Of a DNA stretch of 64,000 nucleotides, positions 47,086-60,613 are shown piece after piece. The position numbers and the translations under genes are program-made. Numbering within the stretch: position 1 is the first letter of the stretch; each line of letters begins with the position of its first letter. The stretch lies in NCBI GenBank assembly GCA_947561395.2, contig OX387195.1, forward strand, positions 1,687,828 to 1,751,827, written 5' to 3'. Source of the stretch: Buxus sempervirens (Eukaryota; Streptophyta; Magnoliopsida; Buxales; Buxaceae). The notes under the pieces are model-generated. The model searched no databases, was not told the origin of the DNA, and saw only the letters and a program-made list of their open reading frames with translations.

Positions 47086-47553
47086 CTGCATCTCTCTTTT
47101 GTCTCTGAAGTCACTTCGAAGGGCTTCTCGTGCTACATATGGTATAGTTATAGCAGTAAACTCAGATCTTTTTCACTCCTATCTTCGCCGGTGGTTTTTG
47201 GTTTTTCCTCGAAGAGCAAGAGAGGAACCAAGGAGAGAAGAAGCAGAGGGCTCAAGATCCTCGAGTATTCGCTCAGTGGGGAGAAACGAGCGGAAGGCAG
47301 TGGTAAGCACTTTGTTTGTTTTCTTTATTTTTTATCTTTTCAGAAATTTGCTCGGCTTCTACCTTTAACGCCACTTCCTCTTCCTCATCTCCTGGGTGTT
47401 CCCAGGTTAGACCATATTTCCTGGTACGAATCTATTTCGTGGTACATAGTCATCGATTTTGCACATTTTGCGTTGCTCTCCAAAATGGAGGGTAACATAT
47501 CTTTCTGCTTGCACATTTTGCGTTGCTCTCCAAAACGGAAGCTACACAGTAAT
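47086..47553. other. Sequence between the MULE and the copia LTR
   Basis: A short direct repeat GCACATTTTGCGTTGCTCTC occurs twice (47460 and 47511). No supported gene. Confidence 0.5.
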
Positions 47554-48698
47554 TGTTAGGTTTAACATTTTAGTTTGGCTTTATTCAGTGTCAAAGAGAA
47601 AATGTTTTAAGTGTGTTTAGAATGTTTAGTTTGATTCCAAGAAGACATGGTTCAAACGGCGTCTACATCGGGGTCAAATTGAAGAAGTTATGCCCAACGT
47701 TTGATCAACGTTCGCTGGCCGTTCGAACGATCATGCTACAAAGAGAAAATAGAGACTAGCGTTCGACCAACGTTCTCTGAACGTTCGACCGTTGGTGACA
47801 CACAGAGAAACCAGAGAGCAGCGTTCGTTGAACGTTTGCTGACCGTTCGACCGATGGAGTTCCACAGAGAAACCCGAGAGCAGTGTTCGCTGAACGTGTG
47901 CTGACCGTTCGACCGATGGAGTTCCACAGAGAAACCCGAGAGCAGCGTTCGCCTCACGTTCTCTAACCGTTCGAACGAGAAGAGGAAAAGTGAGTTTTTG
48001 TCTTGAACGTTCGAGCCGCGTTCGCTGAGCGTTCGAACGTTCGTAAACAAACTTCTGTTTTAGAATTCCGATATTTTCTGATTTGTTTCCTATTCCGAGT
48101 CTACCTTCTCCTAATCTATATAAGGAGTGTCTAGACTATTGTGAGGGTAACTCAAGAGGTTTTAGAAACCCTAAATTCGTGTGTGAGAGCAAGAGTTCTT
48201 TCTCCTCTTCCTTCTCCTTTGTTGAGCCATCAAAGCCTTTCTTCATTTTTCTTTTCTACCTTGGAGTTCCGGGTTGGAGAGTTTGTTCGTGGGAGTTTCT
48301 ACGGATACCAGGCGAGTTCATTTGGGTGATCGTGTGAGAAGATCTTCAGAGTTCTGAAGTGTTGCTGTGGAGAAAATCTGAAGAGTTCCTCAGATACTTT
48401 CAAGTCTGTGAGTTGCAGAGTCTAGCATAGGGATGTTGAGTCGTCTGAACTACAGGTTGTAAGTCTTCTTTTCATATTGGATCTTTTAGGTGGCTCCTGC
48501 ATAGCCCGGAGGGTTTTTCTCTAGTGAGAGTTCTCATAGAGTTTTTCCTTCGTCACCAAAATTGCTTGTGTTGTCTCTTTACTTTATTTGCAATTTTGTG
48601 TGATTGGTTATAGACTTGTGCATGCCTATTAATTAAGAACTTGTTTTTAATTAGTAGAATTTTTATTCCGCTGTGCTTCACCTATTCACCCCCCTCTA
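47554..48698 (+). repeat. Ty1/copia LTR
   Basis: Starts TGTTAGGTTT and ends in the C-rich stretch ATTCACCCCCCTCTA that commonly precedes the copia primer site. A TATATAA box lies at 48117-48123, followed by a C/T-rich leader. A GTTCG-type palindromic cluster is at 47694-48044. Only remnants of internal sequence follow, and no second LTR is seen. Confidence 0.75.
47694..48044. repeat. GTTCGA/AACGTTCG cluster in the copia LTR
   Basis: About five tandem units of 60-70 bp, each rich in AACGTTCG, CGTTCGACC and CGTTCGAACG (itself palindromic), ending about 70 bp before the TATA box. Confidence 0.85.
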
Positions 48699-48700
48699 GG

Positions 48701-48712
48701 TGGTATTAGAGT
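48701..48712 (+). promoter_or_regulatory. Copia primer binding site, mutated
   Basis: TGGTATTAGAGT against the usual initiator-Met-tRNA site TGGTATCAGAGC, two changes. Confidence 0.75.
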
Positions 48713-49208
48713 CAAAACCCTGTTTTTCAGTAATCAAATGTTTCATCTCAGTTTTTGCTTGCGTTCTGCCTCTACACAATAATCAAATACTTCGCATTGA
48801 TTTTTCTGATTTTCTTTATCATTCTTTTTCTTTTTCATGTGTGACTTACAGTTTCATACTTTGTTTGATATGTATTTGAGCTATGTCATAAAAAATTGCG
48901 GAATTTTGCGTTATAATTTACCACTTTGTTCATCCTTTCCACCTTTCTTTCTTGACCAAAGCCTTCTTGAGGGGGTTCTTAGTCCCACATCAGCTAGGAA
49001 TCCTTAATCTTCCCAGTGAAAGATAAAATGAGAGAAGGGTTTGCTTACTTGCTAAACCCATGTGTCTATTCAATACATAATGTGTACAAGAATTTGAATT
49101 TGAAAAATAACAAAATATACAACAACCCAATAACCTGTGTAACAACAAATCTCTTATTGATAAGGATGCTGGTAACCTTAACTGTTAACATTACGTAACT
49201 GTTTAACA
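48713..49208. other. Copia internal remnant and minus-strand copia 3' LTR
   Basis: 48713 to about 48940 is decayed internal sequence. The part up to 49208 reads on the minus strand from TGTTAAACAGTTACG (start of a copia LTR next to the PPT). The far LTR end is not clear. Confidence 0.5.
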
Positions 49209-49356
49209 TGCCCCTGCAAATTCATGGGGAGGAGAGTCACCATGAGCTTGGACTTCAATTGTTGGAATTGATGACTGGATAGTCCTTTGGTGAAAATATT
49301 TGCAACTTGATCAATGGTAGAGATAAATTGTATAACAACATCCTTATTTGAAAGAG

Positions 49357-50697
49357 CTAGAGCACTAACATTGTTACACAGACATTGTTACACCAAATAG
49401 TTGGAGGATCAACCTCTAAGTGTTTTGTACGTGCATGAAAGACAAGGTTATTGGAAAGAGCTAGAGCACTAACATTGTTACACCAAATAGTTGGAGGATC
49501 AGGGAGAGAAATATGGAGATCCTTGAACACCATGCAAATCCAATATAACTCAGCCACTGTCATAGCCAAGGCCCGATACTTGGCCTCAGTACTTGATCGG
49601 GACACCACTTGTTGCTTCTTAACACACCAAGAGGACTTTCCAAGAAAAACACCATACCTTGTCATGGAGCGACGATTGTTAGGGTCACCTGCCCAATCTG
49701 AATCACTATAAGCTTGGAGACAAATAGGACCACGTGTAAAGAGACCATCATCAATACTACCCTTAAGGTAGCGTAGCACACGTTTGGCAAAAATTAAGTG
49801 TTGCTCTGTAGGAGAGTGAAGATGTTGACATAGCTGGTTGACTGTGAAAGCAATTTCTGGTCTTGTTAATGTGCAATATTGTAGAGATCCAACTAGTTTG
49901 CGATAACTGTAACATCTTCGAGAGGGTCATCGGAGTGTGAGGATAATTTACCTCCAAAGACACATGGTGCAGGGCTAGGTTTGGCACCAATCATACGTAA
50001 TTTGTATAGGATATCCAGAATGTACTTACTTTGCCTGAGATGGAGGCCTTGTTCATCACGTGTGACTTGGATGCCTAAAAAATAGGTCAAGGCACCAAGG
50101 TCTTTTAATTTAAAATCTTGTTGTAGATGTGCAATGAGAGCTGAAATAGTAGTGGTATGGGTCCTAGTGAGCAAGATATCATCCACGTAGATCGGCATGT
50201 ACAAATGAACGTCTTCCTTGTGATATGTGAACAGTGACGTATCAATAGTGGAAGCTTTAAAACCAAAGTCTTGTAAGCTTTGTGAGAGTCGATTATGCTA
50301 GGCACGTGGAGCTTGCTTTAGGCCATATAGTGCTTTGTTGAGTTTGCATACAACCTCAGGATGGACAGGGTCTTCAAAGCCATGAGGCTGCTCAATATAC
50401 ACATCCTCTTGTAATGTCCCATGAAGGGATGCATTTGAGAAGTCAAGTTGTTGTATTTCCCAGTCAAACTGAACAGCAAGAGTAAGAACAAATCGTACAC
50501 TGGCAGGTTTAATGACTGGACTAAATGTTTTAGTAAAATCCAAACCATCAACTTGTTCAAAATCCTTTGCAACCAACTTTGCTTTCAACCGAACCACATT
50601 GCCATCCTCTTTTTGTTTGACTTTGTACACCCACTTAGTATGAATAATGTTGTGCTACTCAGGTCTTGGAAATAGTGTCCACATGTTATTTGCCAAC
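49357..50697 (-). pseudogene. pol: Copia reverse transcriptase and RNase H
   Basis: Reads HTKWVYKVKQKEDGNVVRLK, FSPVIKPASVRFVLTLA, YGLKQAPRA, then stop; continues in the same region with IYVDDILL (catalytic YVDD), LGALTYFLGIQ, ending in RNase H (VLRYLKGSIDDGL, LQAYSDSDWAGD, SRSSTEAKYRALA). Several frames are needed (stops at about 50298, shift near 49900). Near the end a segment of about 97 bp with ACATTGTTACACCAAATAG is duplicated in tandem (about 49355-49400 and 49450-49500). Confidence 0.88.
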
Positions 50698-53600
50698 TGG
50701 CAACACCTCATTTTTGCGCACCGAAAGTACCGAAAATGAAAATCCTAATTGAAAAGTCAAACCTGAAGGGGTCAAAAGTTGAATTTTTGATCTAATGCAA
50801 ATTGACCACTAAACTTCTTACCATTGGATAGAGGATTCTGATACGGTTCTAACGACACTGAGTTTACTCAAATCGGAGTCTAGATGAAGAAATTATGGGC
50901 CGGTCAAACCTGGAAATAGCAGAAATTGGCTTTCTGAAAAACCCCAGGTCAGTTATCCAATTTGGCCCCAGCAAAAAGAGCATCTCGACACGATTCCAAC
51001 GCAACTAAGTTTGCTAGAATCGGAGTCCCGGATAGAAAGTTAAGAGCAAAACTGGCTCCAGGGTAGCAGTTTTGCACTTCTACTAAAAACCCAAGTTTGA
51101 TGCCAAACTCTAGCTCAGTGGATAGAGAATCTCGAACTGATTCTAACGCTATTAAGTTTGCTAAAATCAGACACCGGAAGAAAGAGTTATAGGCAGTCAA
51201 AGTTCTGGTAAAACTGTACACGTGGCAAGAATTCAAGAAATGACAAAAAAATAAAAATCTAACAATAAAATAATATTATATCATAAAAATCTATTGATTA
51301 AATTAAATGAAAAATAAAAGAAAATAAAAAATGCATGTGCGTCTAAACAAAAAAAATCAATGAATAAAATAATAATAAAATCATAAAAATCAAATAATTA
51401 AAATAAATAAAAAATAAAATGAAAAAGAGAGAAGGTGACAATGCATTCTCACACATGGAAAATGCGTTGAGAATGAGTTGGTGGATAAGAATGAGAAATA
51501 ATCATCACTTTTTTAAAAAAGGGGTATGATATGAAAATATTCACATTTTGGTCATATAGCATAAAAAGGTTCATCAACTCTCTTCTTATTCATTCGGCCC
51601 TTACCCCTCTCTCCCATCCTTCTCCCATCTTTTCTCCACCCTTCTTCAACTCTAGTCCTCACCTCCTAAAAATCAGTAAAATCCCAAGCACTTCTTCCAC
51701 CTTTCCATCTCCACCTAATTACCATTCTCTTTCCTTTCCTATTCATCTAAAAGGGGATAAGTGGAGATTGTTTGGAGTAAGAAGAGGTCTCCAAGGCTGC
51801 TGTCTTCATCTACCAAGGGTCACTATCCACCTAAAAGTTAAGGTAATATTAAGGTAAGAGTACTACTTGTATTTTATTTCATATATGTTGAAATAAAGAT
51901 ATTCCAAAGACATATTCCTGTTTATTTCATGATCCATTGCTTGCTGTTTCCTCTTCACCATTTTCCTTTGTTTGAAAGCTACTAAGGGTTCTTTTGATGA
52001 GGGGAAATCTTCACGTATGCCCGGGAGGAGGGTTCTATGGAAAAAAGCACTAAGAAATGCTATTTTAATAGCTTTATTTTTTATTCTTTTGTTACTTCAC
52101 TTAGGAGGGCCTGTCCTCCTTCAAATCTGTGGTGTATCCCTAATCCCTTGTCCCTCTCTCCTTTCATTTAATGTGACATTTACTCTCTTTAGGTATGTGT
52201 TAAATTCTTCATGATCATGGATGTATAGGAAAACACTACACACACATGTCAATTCAGTTCATTGCATGCATGTTTTGAATCTTTTTCTTTACATAAAAGA
52301 TCCATTGTTTTAAACTTTTTTGAGGTTCTACAATCACTCATATGTGATATACGTATAGACATCTTGAAATATGTTTGGTTGCTCACTTTTATTTATCATA
52401 GATATTGATAGGAAAATGTATTTTCTAACCCATTTACATCTATCATCTAAACCATTTTCAGTTCTTCAAAGTCTTTTCTTCAAAAAATACTAGGTCACTT
52501 CATCGGGTTTTTTTAGTTTGCTGTTTTAGAACCCACATGCGTATTACTTATTTTGCTAGTTGTAGATGCTCCATGTTGTTAATTTTAGTTTGTTAATATT
52601 GTTTGGATGGTGTGATCGCTTGGATCTTGACCTTAGTTTGATTTTGAGAGTTCCTTAGCTCTTTTCCAAAGAAAGGAAAGGAGATCATATCACACCAAAC
52701 AGGGACCTCTAGAGTCCCTGTTCTATGGTATCAACAAGGTTTAAGATCATTGGTATTTCTCCTTCCAAGAAAACACCATGGAAATGGGCTATGTAAGCCA
52801 AAACCAAGTATCTAAACCACTGTGGTTGCATTCGAAAACCCATAGCAATTCGGGCAGAGGCTAGAGAGAAGGGTGAACGAGACCCCACTGGTGCCATGGC
52901 CATTTTTGGGATTCGGGTCAGATCCGCATACCCAGTGCGGATCAGACCCAACCGCATGATATGTGCGGTCGTGTTCTGACCGCACAAGATTTGCGGTCAA
53001 ACCCAATAACCCCTCAAAAAATCCATTTCTCGGACCCGGACCCGCCTAGTCCAACCTGACCACAAATAATATGAACCTCTTGGGCTTTTGGGTTAACCCA
53101 AGACCATTTTTGGGACATGGACCGCTTGGGCCCAATAAGACATTGTGGGCCTTCCAATGGGACCCACATCCAGTCTGGCCCATACCAAGGCCCATTTTAA
53201 TAATGGGTCCACAGGCCACTTGGTTAATTACTCACGGGCCAAGTCCAAGCCCAATGGGTACTAAAAACCTAAACCCATTTAATTAATGTATATGATTAAT
53301 TAACCTAAAATCAAATAACCTAATCCAATAACAGGGTTACCCAATAACCCTAATGGGCCTTGGGCTGGACTGAAGCCCAACTTGGTATCCAATGGGCCTT
53401 CCAACGGGGCCCATGTCCAATCCACTTCACTAAAAGGGCTAGAAAGATAAAATCAATTTAAAAAAGGGGCCTAGACCTTCAATGGTCCCAGCATAGATTC
53501 AAAAATATACATGCTAGCTTAGAAATAAGGGTGAGATAGAGTTGACTCGATAACTAGGAAGACCCGAGGGACCCGTCAACCGTCGAGACGGACCGAGGTG

Positions 53601-53792
53601 TCTTCGAACTTCCCCGGACCGTAATTGAGAGCTTAGCCGGAATCTTGATAAGCAGTAAACCAGCAAATTAGACAAACCTAGGCACTCCGGTGTCTGCCTG
53701 CACCCCATCAAACGGTGGCGACTCCGATTTTCCGTTTTTAGGAGGTAAGCATTTGCATGCGCCTCGCAGTGCGGCGTTATGACGTGCACACA
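50698..53792 (+). mobile_element. Solo LTR (TGGCAACACC variant) in the copia element
   Basis: 3095 bp with TSD CCAAC (50693-50697 and 53793-53797). Start TGGCAACACC, end GTGCACACA. Arms CATTCTCA/TGAGAATG around 51446-51478 lie upstream of a TATA-like ATAAAAAG (51560-51567). A GCGGTC/GACCGC cluster is at 52926-53000. TGGCGACTCC at 53716-53725 is 67 bp before the end. Confidence 0.93.
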
Positions 53793-53797
53793 CCAAC

Positions 53798-54517
53798 AAT
53801 GCATCATATTCTTCTTCCATTGCACATTTCTAACCAACAAAGACTATAGCTTGAGAAAAATTGGCAAGTTCAATTTCGGTTATTGACTCGGTAGCATGGT
53901 ATGCTTGGATGGGATATTTGGTGGAATAAAAAGTCTGAAAATCTGGATGGTGGAATAAAAAGTCTGAAAATCTGGATATGATTTTGGTTTAAGAGAACCA
54001 GTTTGGGATCTAGTAACTGTGGGTGTGGAGGTAGTTTCGGGTAGAGGGTCTTCATGAGAAAAAATAGGAGAAGATAAAGTGGTAATGGTATTTGAATCTT
54101 GGATAGTAGTTGGAGAAGAAGTAGGAGAAAAATTAGGATAAGATGGATCAACATTATCATCCAACACGTGAGGATTTGATTGAGAAATATTAGTGGGTGT
54201 AAAAGTTGGAATTGATGGAGAAGTTGGCATGGACTAAGTGAAAGGAGAAATGGGATTGTCTTGCAAAATAGGAGATGATAATGATGACAATTGTGAAAAC
54301 GGAATGACAAGTGACTCACCAGGAATCTTTGCATTGGATGGCCAAACATCAAGAGATCTCACGAGTCCTGGAAAAAATTTCTCGTCAAACACCACATGTC
54401 GGGTTAGATAGATTTTATTTGTAGATGGATCAAGACATCTATAACCCTTGTGACTTGATGAATATCCCACGAAAACACATAGTTTACTCCGAAAAGCCAA
54501 TTTATCTAAGGCATAGG
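53798..54517 (-). pseudogene. pol: Copia integrase C-terminus and linker
   Basis: LCVFVGYSSSHKGYRCLDPS, TNKIYLTRHVVFDEKFFPG, then a Ser/Pro-rich linker, then KCAIEEEYDALL (with a TAG just before) that continues in RT at 50697. No enzyme motif here. Confidence 0.85.
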
Positions 54518-55671
54518 TGTGGGCGCGTTGATTTGCAGTCGCAGTGGCTGGGAGGTAAAAAAGGTGCCTTATTTAGGATATGTCTCGGTGCATTATCCAA
54601 TGAAAGTGTGAAGGATTGCACGCTTTTGGGATTGGGAGATTGGAAAAAGGAATATAGGGGAATGGGGAGTCACACTGCCTGATAGAATGCAGGCAAACAC
54701 TTGGGTGCCTAATGTTTATCTATTAGGTGGTCTGCGGCTTGAGATTTCGGTTAAGTACTCGGTAATGGTTCGAGGAAGTCCGTAGACACCTTGGTCTGCC
54801 CCATTGGGTGACGGGTCCCATGGGTTATCCTGATTATGAGTCAACTCACTTTTATTTCATCTGTCCTAAATAGATATGCACTCCTTGGTTAGATCTATGT
54901 GGGGACCACTTAAGTGGTGAAGGTCCCTTTTGATTTTCATCTTCTTTATTTTAGATGATCTATGTCTGATGAGTGGGCCCCTTTGGAAGGCTTGCGGGAT
55001 CCAAGATGGGCTAAAGGATAGCCCATATGTCTTGTTTTGAGCTTAGTCTAATCCTAGAAGCCCTTTAGGATCTTTAATTATTTAAAGTTAAAAGAGATAG
55101 GAATTAAGACTTTATACTTTTTGATGAGATTGAATGATCTTTGGGCCCTTTAGTTGGGCCCCACTGTGGTTTCCTTTAATTTTGTTATCTTGGTTTTGAT
55201 TTGACTCCAATTGGATTAGGGACGTGCTTGGGACCATCTACTAGGCTTAGGTTAGGAAACCCAAGGATTTTATGGATAAGGGATGTGTATCCCTTCCATT
55301 TCTTGGTTTAAAGAGCGGGTTCTCCTTGAAAGAGATAGGGTTTGATAGGCCCAAGCCCTAAGTCACAGTCAAACCATCTAACGCTATTTAAGCATGTCTC
55401 AATTTGGGCCTTGGTTAGGCCTCATGAGGTGTGGCCCTTAATTAGGTTTGTTATGTTAACTTAATTCATTTGAAATGGGTAGGAATGGGTGGGCCCCTTT
55501 GGAAGGCCCATCGGTGTCAAGTTTGGCCCCACAAAGGGCTCAACTCCCATATTGGGTTAAGGGAGAACCTAGTACCCTGTTGGATTTAATTAGTTTATGA
55601 CTAAAAAGGGATTAAAGCAACAAAAGGTCAAAAAATGGCATTTCTAGGTTTAACTGAAAAGACAGATCGGT

Positions 55672-55775
55672 TAACCCAGTAATTGTTCATGGCCGAAATT
55701 GAATTTCGGTCTTACGAGACTTTATGTATAACCGAAATTCAATTTTGGTTATGAGATTTCGGTCAAGCATAGAAA
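55672..55775. repeat. ACCGAAATT/AATTTCGGT palindrome cluster
   Basis: GGCCGAAATT-GAATTTCGGTC and AACCGAAATT-CAATTTTGGTT plus a half copy. Same motif as 62575-62815 of the same LTR. Confidence 0.85.
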
Positions 55776-58191
55776 ACCACAATTTTGCCTTTTTGGGCAG
55801 GGGTTGAGTTCCATTGATCTTTGGGAATGACCAAGGTTACTATAGGCCCTTGGGCAGGCCCACAGTGATCTAAGATTGAGGTTTATGACCTAATTAAACT
55901 AGTTTAATTGATTTTAATATCAAAACAGTAGGGAACAAAGCTTGGGGCCTTGGTCCTCCAGTTTAAATGGGACCATAGGTGTCCCAATTGCTGTGTATAT
56001 GACAGCCTTCTCCTCTCCATGGGAAGAGAATAAAGAAGTGGCCCAATTGGTCTATGTTAAGGGTACGGCCACACCACAATGTATACCCACTCAAGAACAC
56101 AAGTCAGTAGACAGGTGTGTGATGTAAAGTGATCATAAGGGAATCACTAAAGAGGTTAGAAATTGTGGAATCTAGTTACGCTTTTAAAGTGGGAATCCAT
56201 ACATGTGCTCTATGCTCCAAGTGTATTAAAAGAACCTATGAAATCAGTCTAACAAAAGGAAAGATGACACGTATCCATTATGGAGGTGTGTGACACGCTT
56301 ATTGTGCACATGCAAGCCATAAAAACATTCCCCGCACAGTAAAACAACAAAAGGAACCTTATTAAAACTAACTAAGAAAGCATCAAAAGAAAGGGTGGAA
56401 TGTGATTCACTCTTTGGTGAATCACAAGGTAAAATTTCGAGGACAAAATCTCTTTTGTAGGAAGGTGGAATGTGAGATCGCAGATTCTTAGATCATTTGC
56501 TTAAGGGATTAAACAAGAGGTATTTAGTAAATTCTAAATCTTTGTGTTTTGTTGTGAAGGTGAAGTGGGAGAAACCCAAACATGAAGCCAACCAAGTGGC
56601 TAAGTCAAGGCTTGTCAAAAAATGTGCAAAGGTAGGCATCCCTTCCATTAGAGCAATCCCCTAGATTGTTAAATAAATTTTATTCTATGAGAGAGGATGG
56701 CTAAATGGTAAATTTTGTGTGCAGTAGAAGGAGTGGCAAGGTGGTAAATATTGGTGTCTTGATGGGAGAAGGGCAAACTTGGAAGATTGCCAAAGAGCAT
56801 TTGGGGAGAAAATTTACTAAGTACAAAGAGGGGTTTGTCCCATACGATTGAAACCCAAAACCCTCTTCTTCTCTTCTCTTCCACACTCTTTTCTCCTCTC
56901 ATTCTCCTCCCACTCTCTTCACTCCATTCTCTTCTAAGTTGTTGGGCAAGGTTGAGAGAACTCTTTCTAAAGAAAAGGGAAAATCTCAAAGGCTTGGTGG
57001 AATTTCATTTGGTTAAAGCTTGAGGGATTGTGAAGAAAACTTCAAGGAGCTCAAGGGAGAGCTGATCGTGGCTTGCTTTAGGAGCAAGAGGTCATGCTTG
57101 CTTGCTTGCTATAGGTAAGCAACACCCTTCTCTTGTTTTCTTATTTTGAATAAGATTTGAGATTTGGGGGTTTTTGAATATTCATTTTTCCCTTACGAAT
57201 AGGAAGTACATGTGTTCATGGTTAGATAAGTACTAGGTGATAGCTTATCCTAGAGAGATTTAAGAGACAAAAACCATAGAAAATGGGTTAGATTTGAGAA
57301 AACCCTAAAAATTCGTGTTTGGGGGATTTCGCGACCTGGAAATCGCCAGGGCACCTAGCAAAGCGCTATGCCGAGCGCCCATTTTAATTATTATTTGTAG
57401 GCGAGGCCACTCGAGTGCCCAGCGTGTTATTTTTTTAAAACTTAGAACTCAAGAGTTGGATTTTTGGCTAAGCCGGGTGCTAGACCCCGCGCTCGAGCGT
57501 AATTGCAGAAGCCCTAGGTAGTTTTGGGACTTTTGGGAATTGTGAGTGTTTCCAACTACAGATTGTTTTTATTTGAATCCAACCTATGTACAAATAGGAT
57601 TTAGGTGTGTGGGAAGTGTTCTCACTGGAATTTTCTCAAAATTCAAATTAACCAAGAGTTTGAGTACGTTGTACTGAACTAGGTTTCATAGAGAGTTTCG
57701 GTTCTAGATTTCTGTAGGAATGGTATATTTTAATTCTACCACTTGGAACACCTTCCAAATGATCCTTGGAAGCAGAAAACCAAAGGCAACACAAGTTGTG
57801 AATTTTTCTAATGAGTTAAGGGCTAGGTTGTCCAAGTAATGTGTGAAAATTGCATGATTTAATACCGTGAAATTGTCTTGTTGCTATTGGTTGTTGTTAT
57901 AGCATGTGATTTATTATGAAGGGCATTGGCCCAATTGTTTAACATGATATGAAGGGAATTGGCCCATTACTTGTTATATTTATATGGAGGGCAGTGCCCG
58001 GTTCCATGACATGTGGTAAAAAGGGCATTGGCCCAAGTTGATATGGGTAAGGCTACGAGCTACCCTTTGAAATTATACCTGCGTGAATGGCATGAGATGT
58101 TATATGTGATGAACTAAAGAATAATTGCATAATGAACAACCTTAAGTTATGGATCCAAAAATTTTAAGTAGGTATGTTTGTATATAATGCC

Positions 58192-60613
58192 TGTAGACAC
58201 CCCAAATTGCACTGTGAAAAGATGAATAATTGGTCAAAATCATTTTGTCTTTTGTAGCCAACATCAAAATTGGGATAAAAGCTTGTTTCTTTATATCCGA
58301 CAGAAGTCGTCGGATACAAATAATGTTTATTGTATCCGATGGATTGTGTCGGATACAAAGGTCTTTACTAATATCCGACCTGTGTTTCCGGATACTGATG
58401 TTTTGCTGCAGACTTTGAAAATCCCGAGAGTTTTCACTTTTTTACTGTTTTACATATCTCTATGAGTGGGAATTCTCGAAAATAGCTTTAGGGTTTAGGT
58501 TGGGGGATTATAGACATAATTTTGTGTCTACCATTAGGGCACCCTTTGCCCTAGCCTTTGCCTATAAATAGGAGGCCTCTCCTCAAGCAAAGGGCCAAAA
58601 AGTTGGAGATTGAAGAGCTCCAAGTGAAGAAGGGAACCTTTGCCCCATTGGTTCCAGAACCCTAGGTATGCCCTAAACCCTTTTACTTTTCTGTTTTAAA
58701 TTCCAAAGTTAGTCTCTTCTTCTTCCTTTCTGTAGAATAATGGCCTGCTTGTGTGTGGAACCCCATTCCCTACTCAAAGTACCTCAAGACTATCTCTAGC
58801 CGTAAAACGTGAAGAGAAAGCTAGGGGAAACGAGAATGAGAATGGAACCTTAGCTATAAAACCCCCGTAATGGCCTGATGTTGTGTGAAACCCCTTTCCT
58901 ATCTCAAAGTACCTCAAGACTATCTCTAGCCGTAAAACGTGAAGAGAGAACTAGGGGAAACGAGAATGGGAATGGAACCCTAGTCATAGAACCCCCATTT
59001 GATTGATGTATATTTTAATGCTATATGTTGTGATGGGTTGATTAATTTAAAGAGATGTTTTTCACACATGCACACATCGCACTTATTTTGATGAAATAGG
59101 CTTGTATTTTGGATCTATCATATTCATTATGATAGATCTGAAATAAATGGCCCCAAGAATTTCTTAGACATTTCTTAATGGTTTTCAAAAGGATACAAGC
59201 AAGTTCTTCCTTGGATATAGAAGACCTCATGGTCTAATCTCTCTGTTTGGGCATTTTTGCTTCATTTTGGGGGTTTTGGTATTTTCTCTCAAATCAAAAA
59301 GAATGGTGAGCCAAATTCGTGCCCTATATCCTTCTAGAGGTTTTTCCACATTTTTTCAAATGGTTTTTGTTCAGATTACACAGATTACACACACTTGCTC
59401 ATTGTTCTAGGTTGATTTTACTTAAAAGTTTCAAATCTGGACAACACCTGTACCCTATCTTAGAACACCCATAACTTCATCATCCGGATGAATTTTGGGG
59501 TGATTCCAAAGACATGTGAAAGGCAAGATTCTCTAGTTCTTGTCTGTAAAATTTCAGCCATTTTTATGAAGTGGATTTGTGACACCATTTGATCAAAGTC
59601 AACAGGTCAGTTCAGCTCAGATTGTCGAACCTGTCACTTTGAATGAGCACCATCTGCTCGATTTAAGTCTGATTTAAGTGATTTTAATTTCTGTGTTTTC
59701 CTTTATGAGTATGCTTTCAAATCCAATTGGTTTCAAAATTTTTTGCTTTCATTTGTGTCTTGTGTGTATGATTTACTCAGAACTGCTCAATAGCAGAATT
59801 CTGGGCTAATCTGTGATCCTCTGGGCATGTTCAGAGGGTCACACAAGTCACATCCGAATGAAGTTTTGTGTGAGGCCTATTTCATTCGAAAGATGGCACC
59901 ATGTACTTCATTCTTGCAAATTTTCAAGGATTTATATGGAGCCAATCTTCACAAATAGGTTTTTCAAAGTTGCCCACTTGCCACTTTTATCAACTTATAA
60001 TAGTGAATTTCAAACAAACATAACTCTTAGGATTTTAATCGGATCTACTTGAAAATTTTCCTGAGTCTTTTATTTATCATAATCTTTCAAATGGATTTGG
60101 TTTGATTCAATTTGAATTTGATTTGAATGATTTATGGTCAAATGGCTCCATCTTTTACCAAATGCTCCGGATTTGCCTCAACTTGCTTGTATTCAAGTTT
60201 TATTTTGATTTGCAATTAATGGTGATGTCCTAGAAGTGATACTTCCATAAAGAGGGTCTAAAATTCATTGGACTTTTAATGTTGAGGGATCATACATGTG
60301 TTTAATTCTTTTCAAGCCTTTTTGATTAGCAAGCTTTCTTTATTTTGAGCATGAACAATACTTGGCAACCACTTTGTATGGATGAATGGGGGTGCCTAAC
60401 ACCTTCCCCTATTCATAATCTAATCCCCTTACCCATCTCTGGATTATTTTTATTTTAAAGTGGAATTAATTTTGATCTAGATTTGCCTTTTGCGCTTATT
60501 TTGATGATTTTGGTGTCCATTCACACCTAAAAAGAATGGTGGCGACTCTTCCCTTTTTCGAATCCCGTGTGATGACAGGAAAGTCACGAGATTGATTTTT
60601 TATATGTCTCACA
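58192..60613 (+). mobile_element. Solo LTR related to the giant element's LTR
   Basis: 2422 bp, TGTAGACACCCC to TCTCACA, TSD ATGCC (58187-58191 and 60614-60618). Same ends and layout as the giant's LTR but well diverged. TATAAATA at 58563-58570. TGGCGACTCT at 60540-60549 is 64 bp before the end. Confidence 0.95.
58293..58395. repeat. 39-bp-period palindrome array, CCGAC/GTCGG variant
   Basis: Units at 58293-58317, 58332-58356 and 58371-58395, exactly 39 bp apart. Arms TATCCGAC and GTCGGATA (some mismatches) replace the CCGGT/ACCGG arms of the giant element. Confidence 0.93.
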
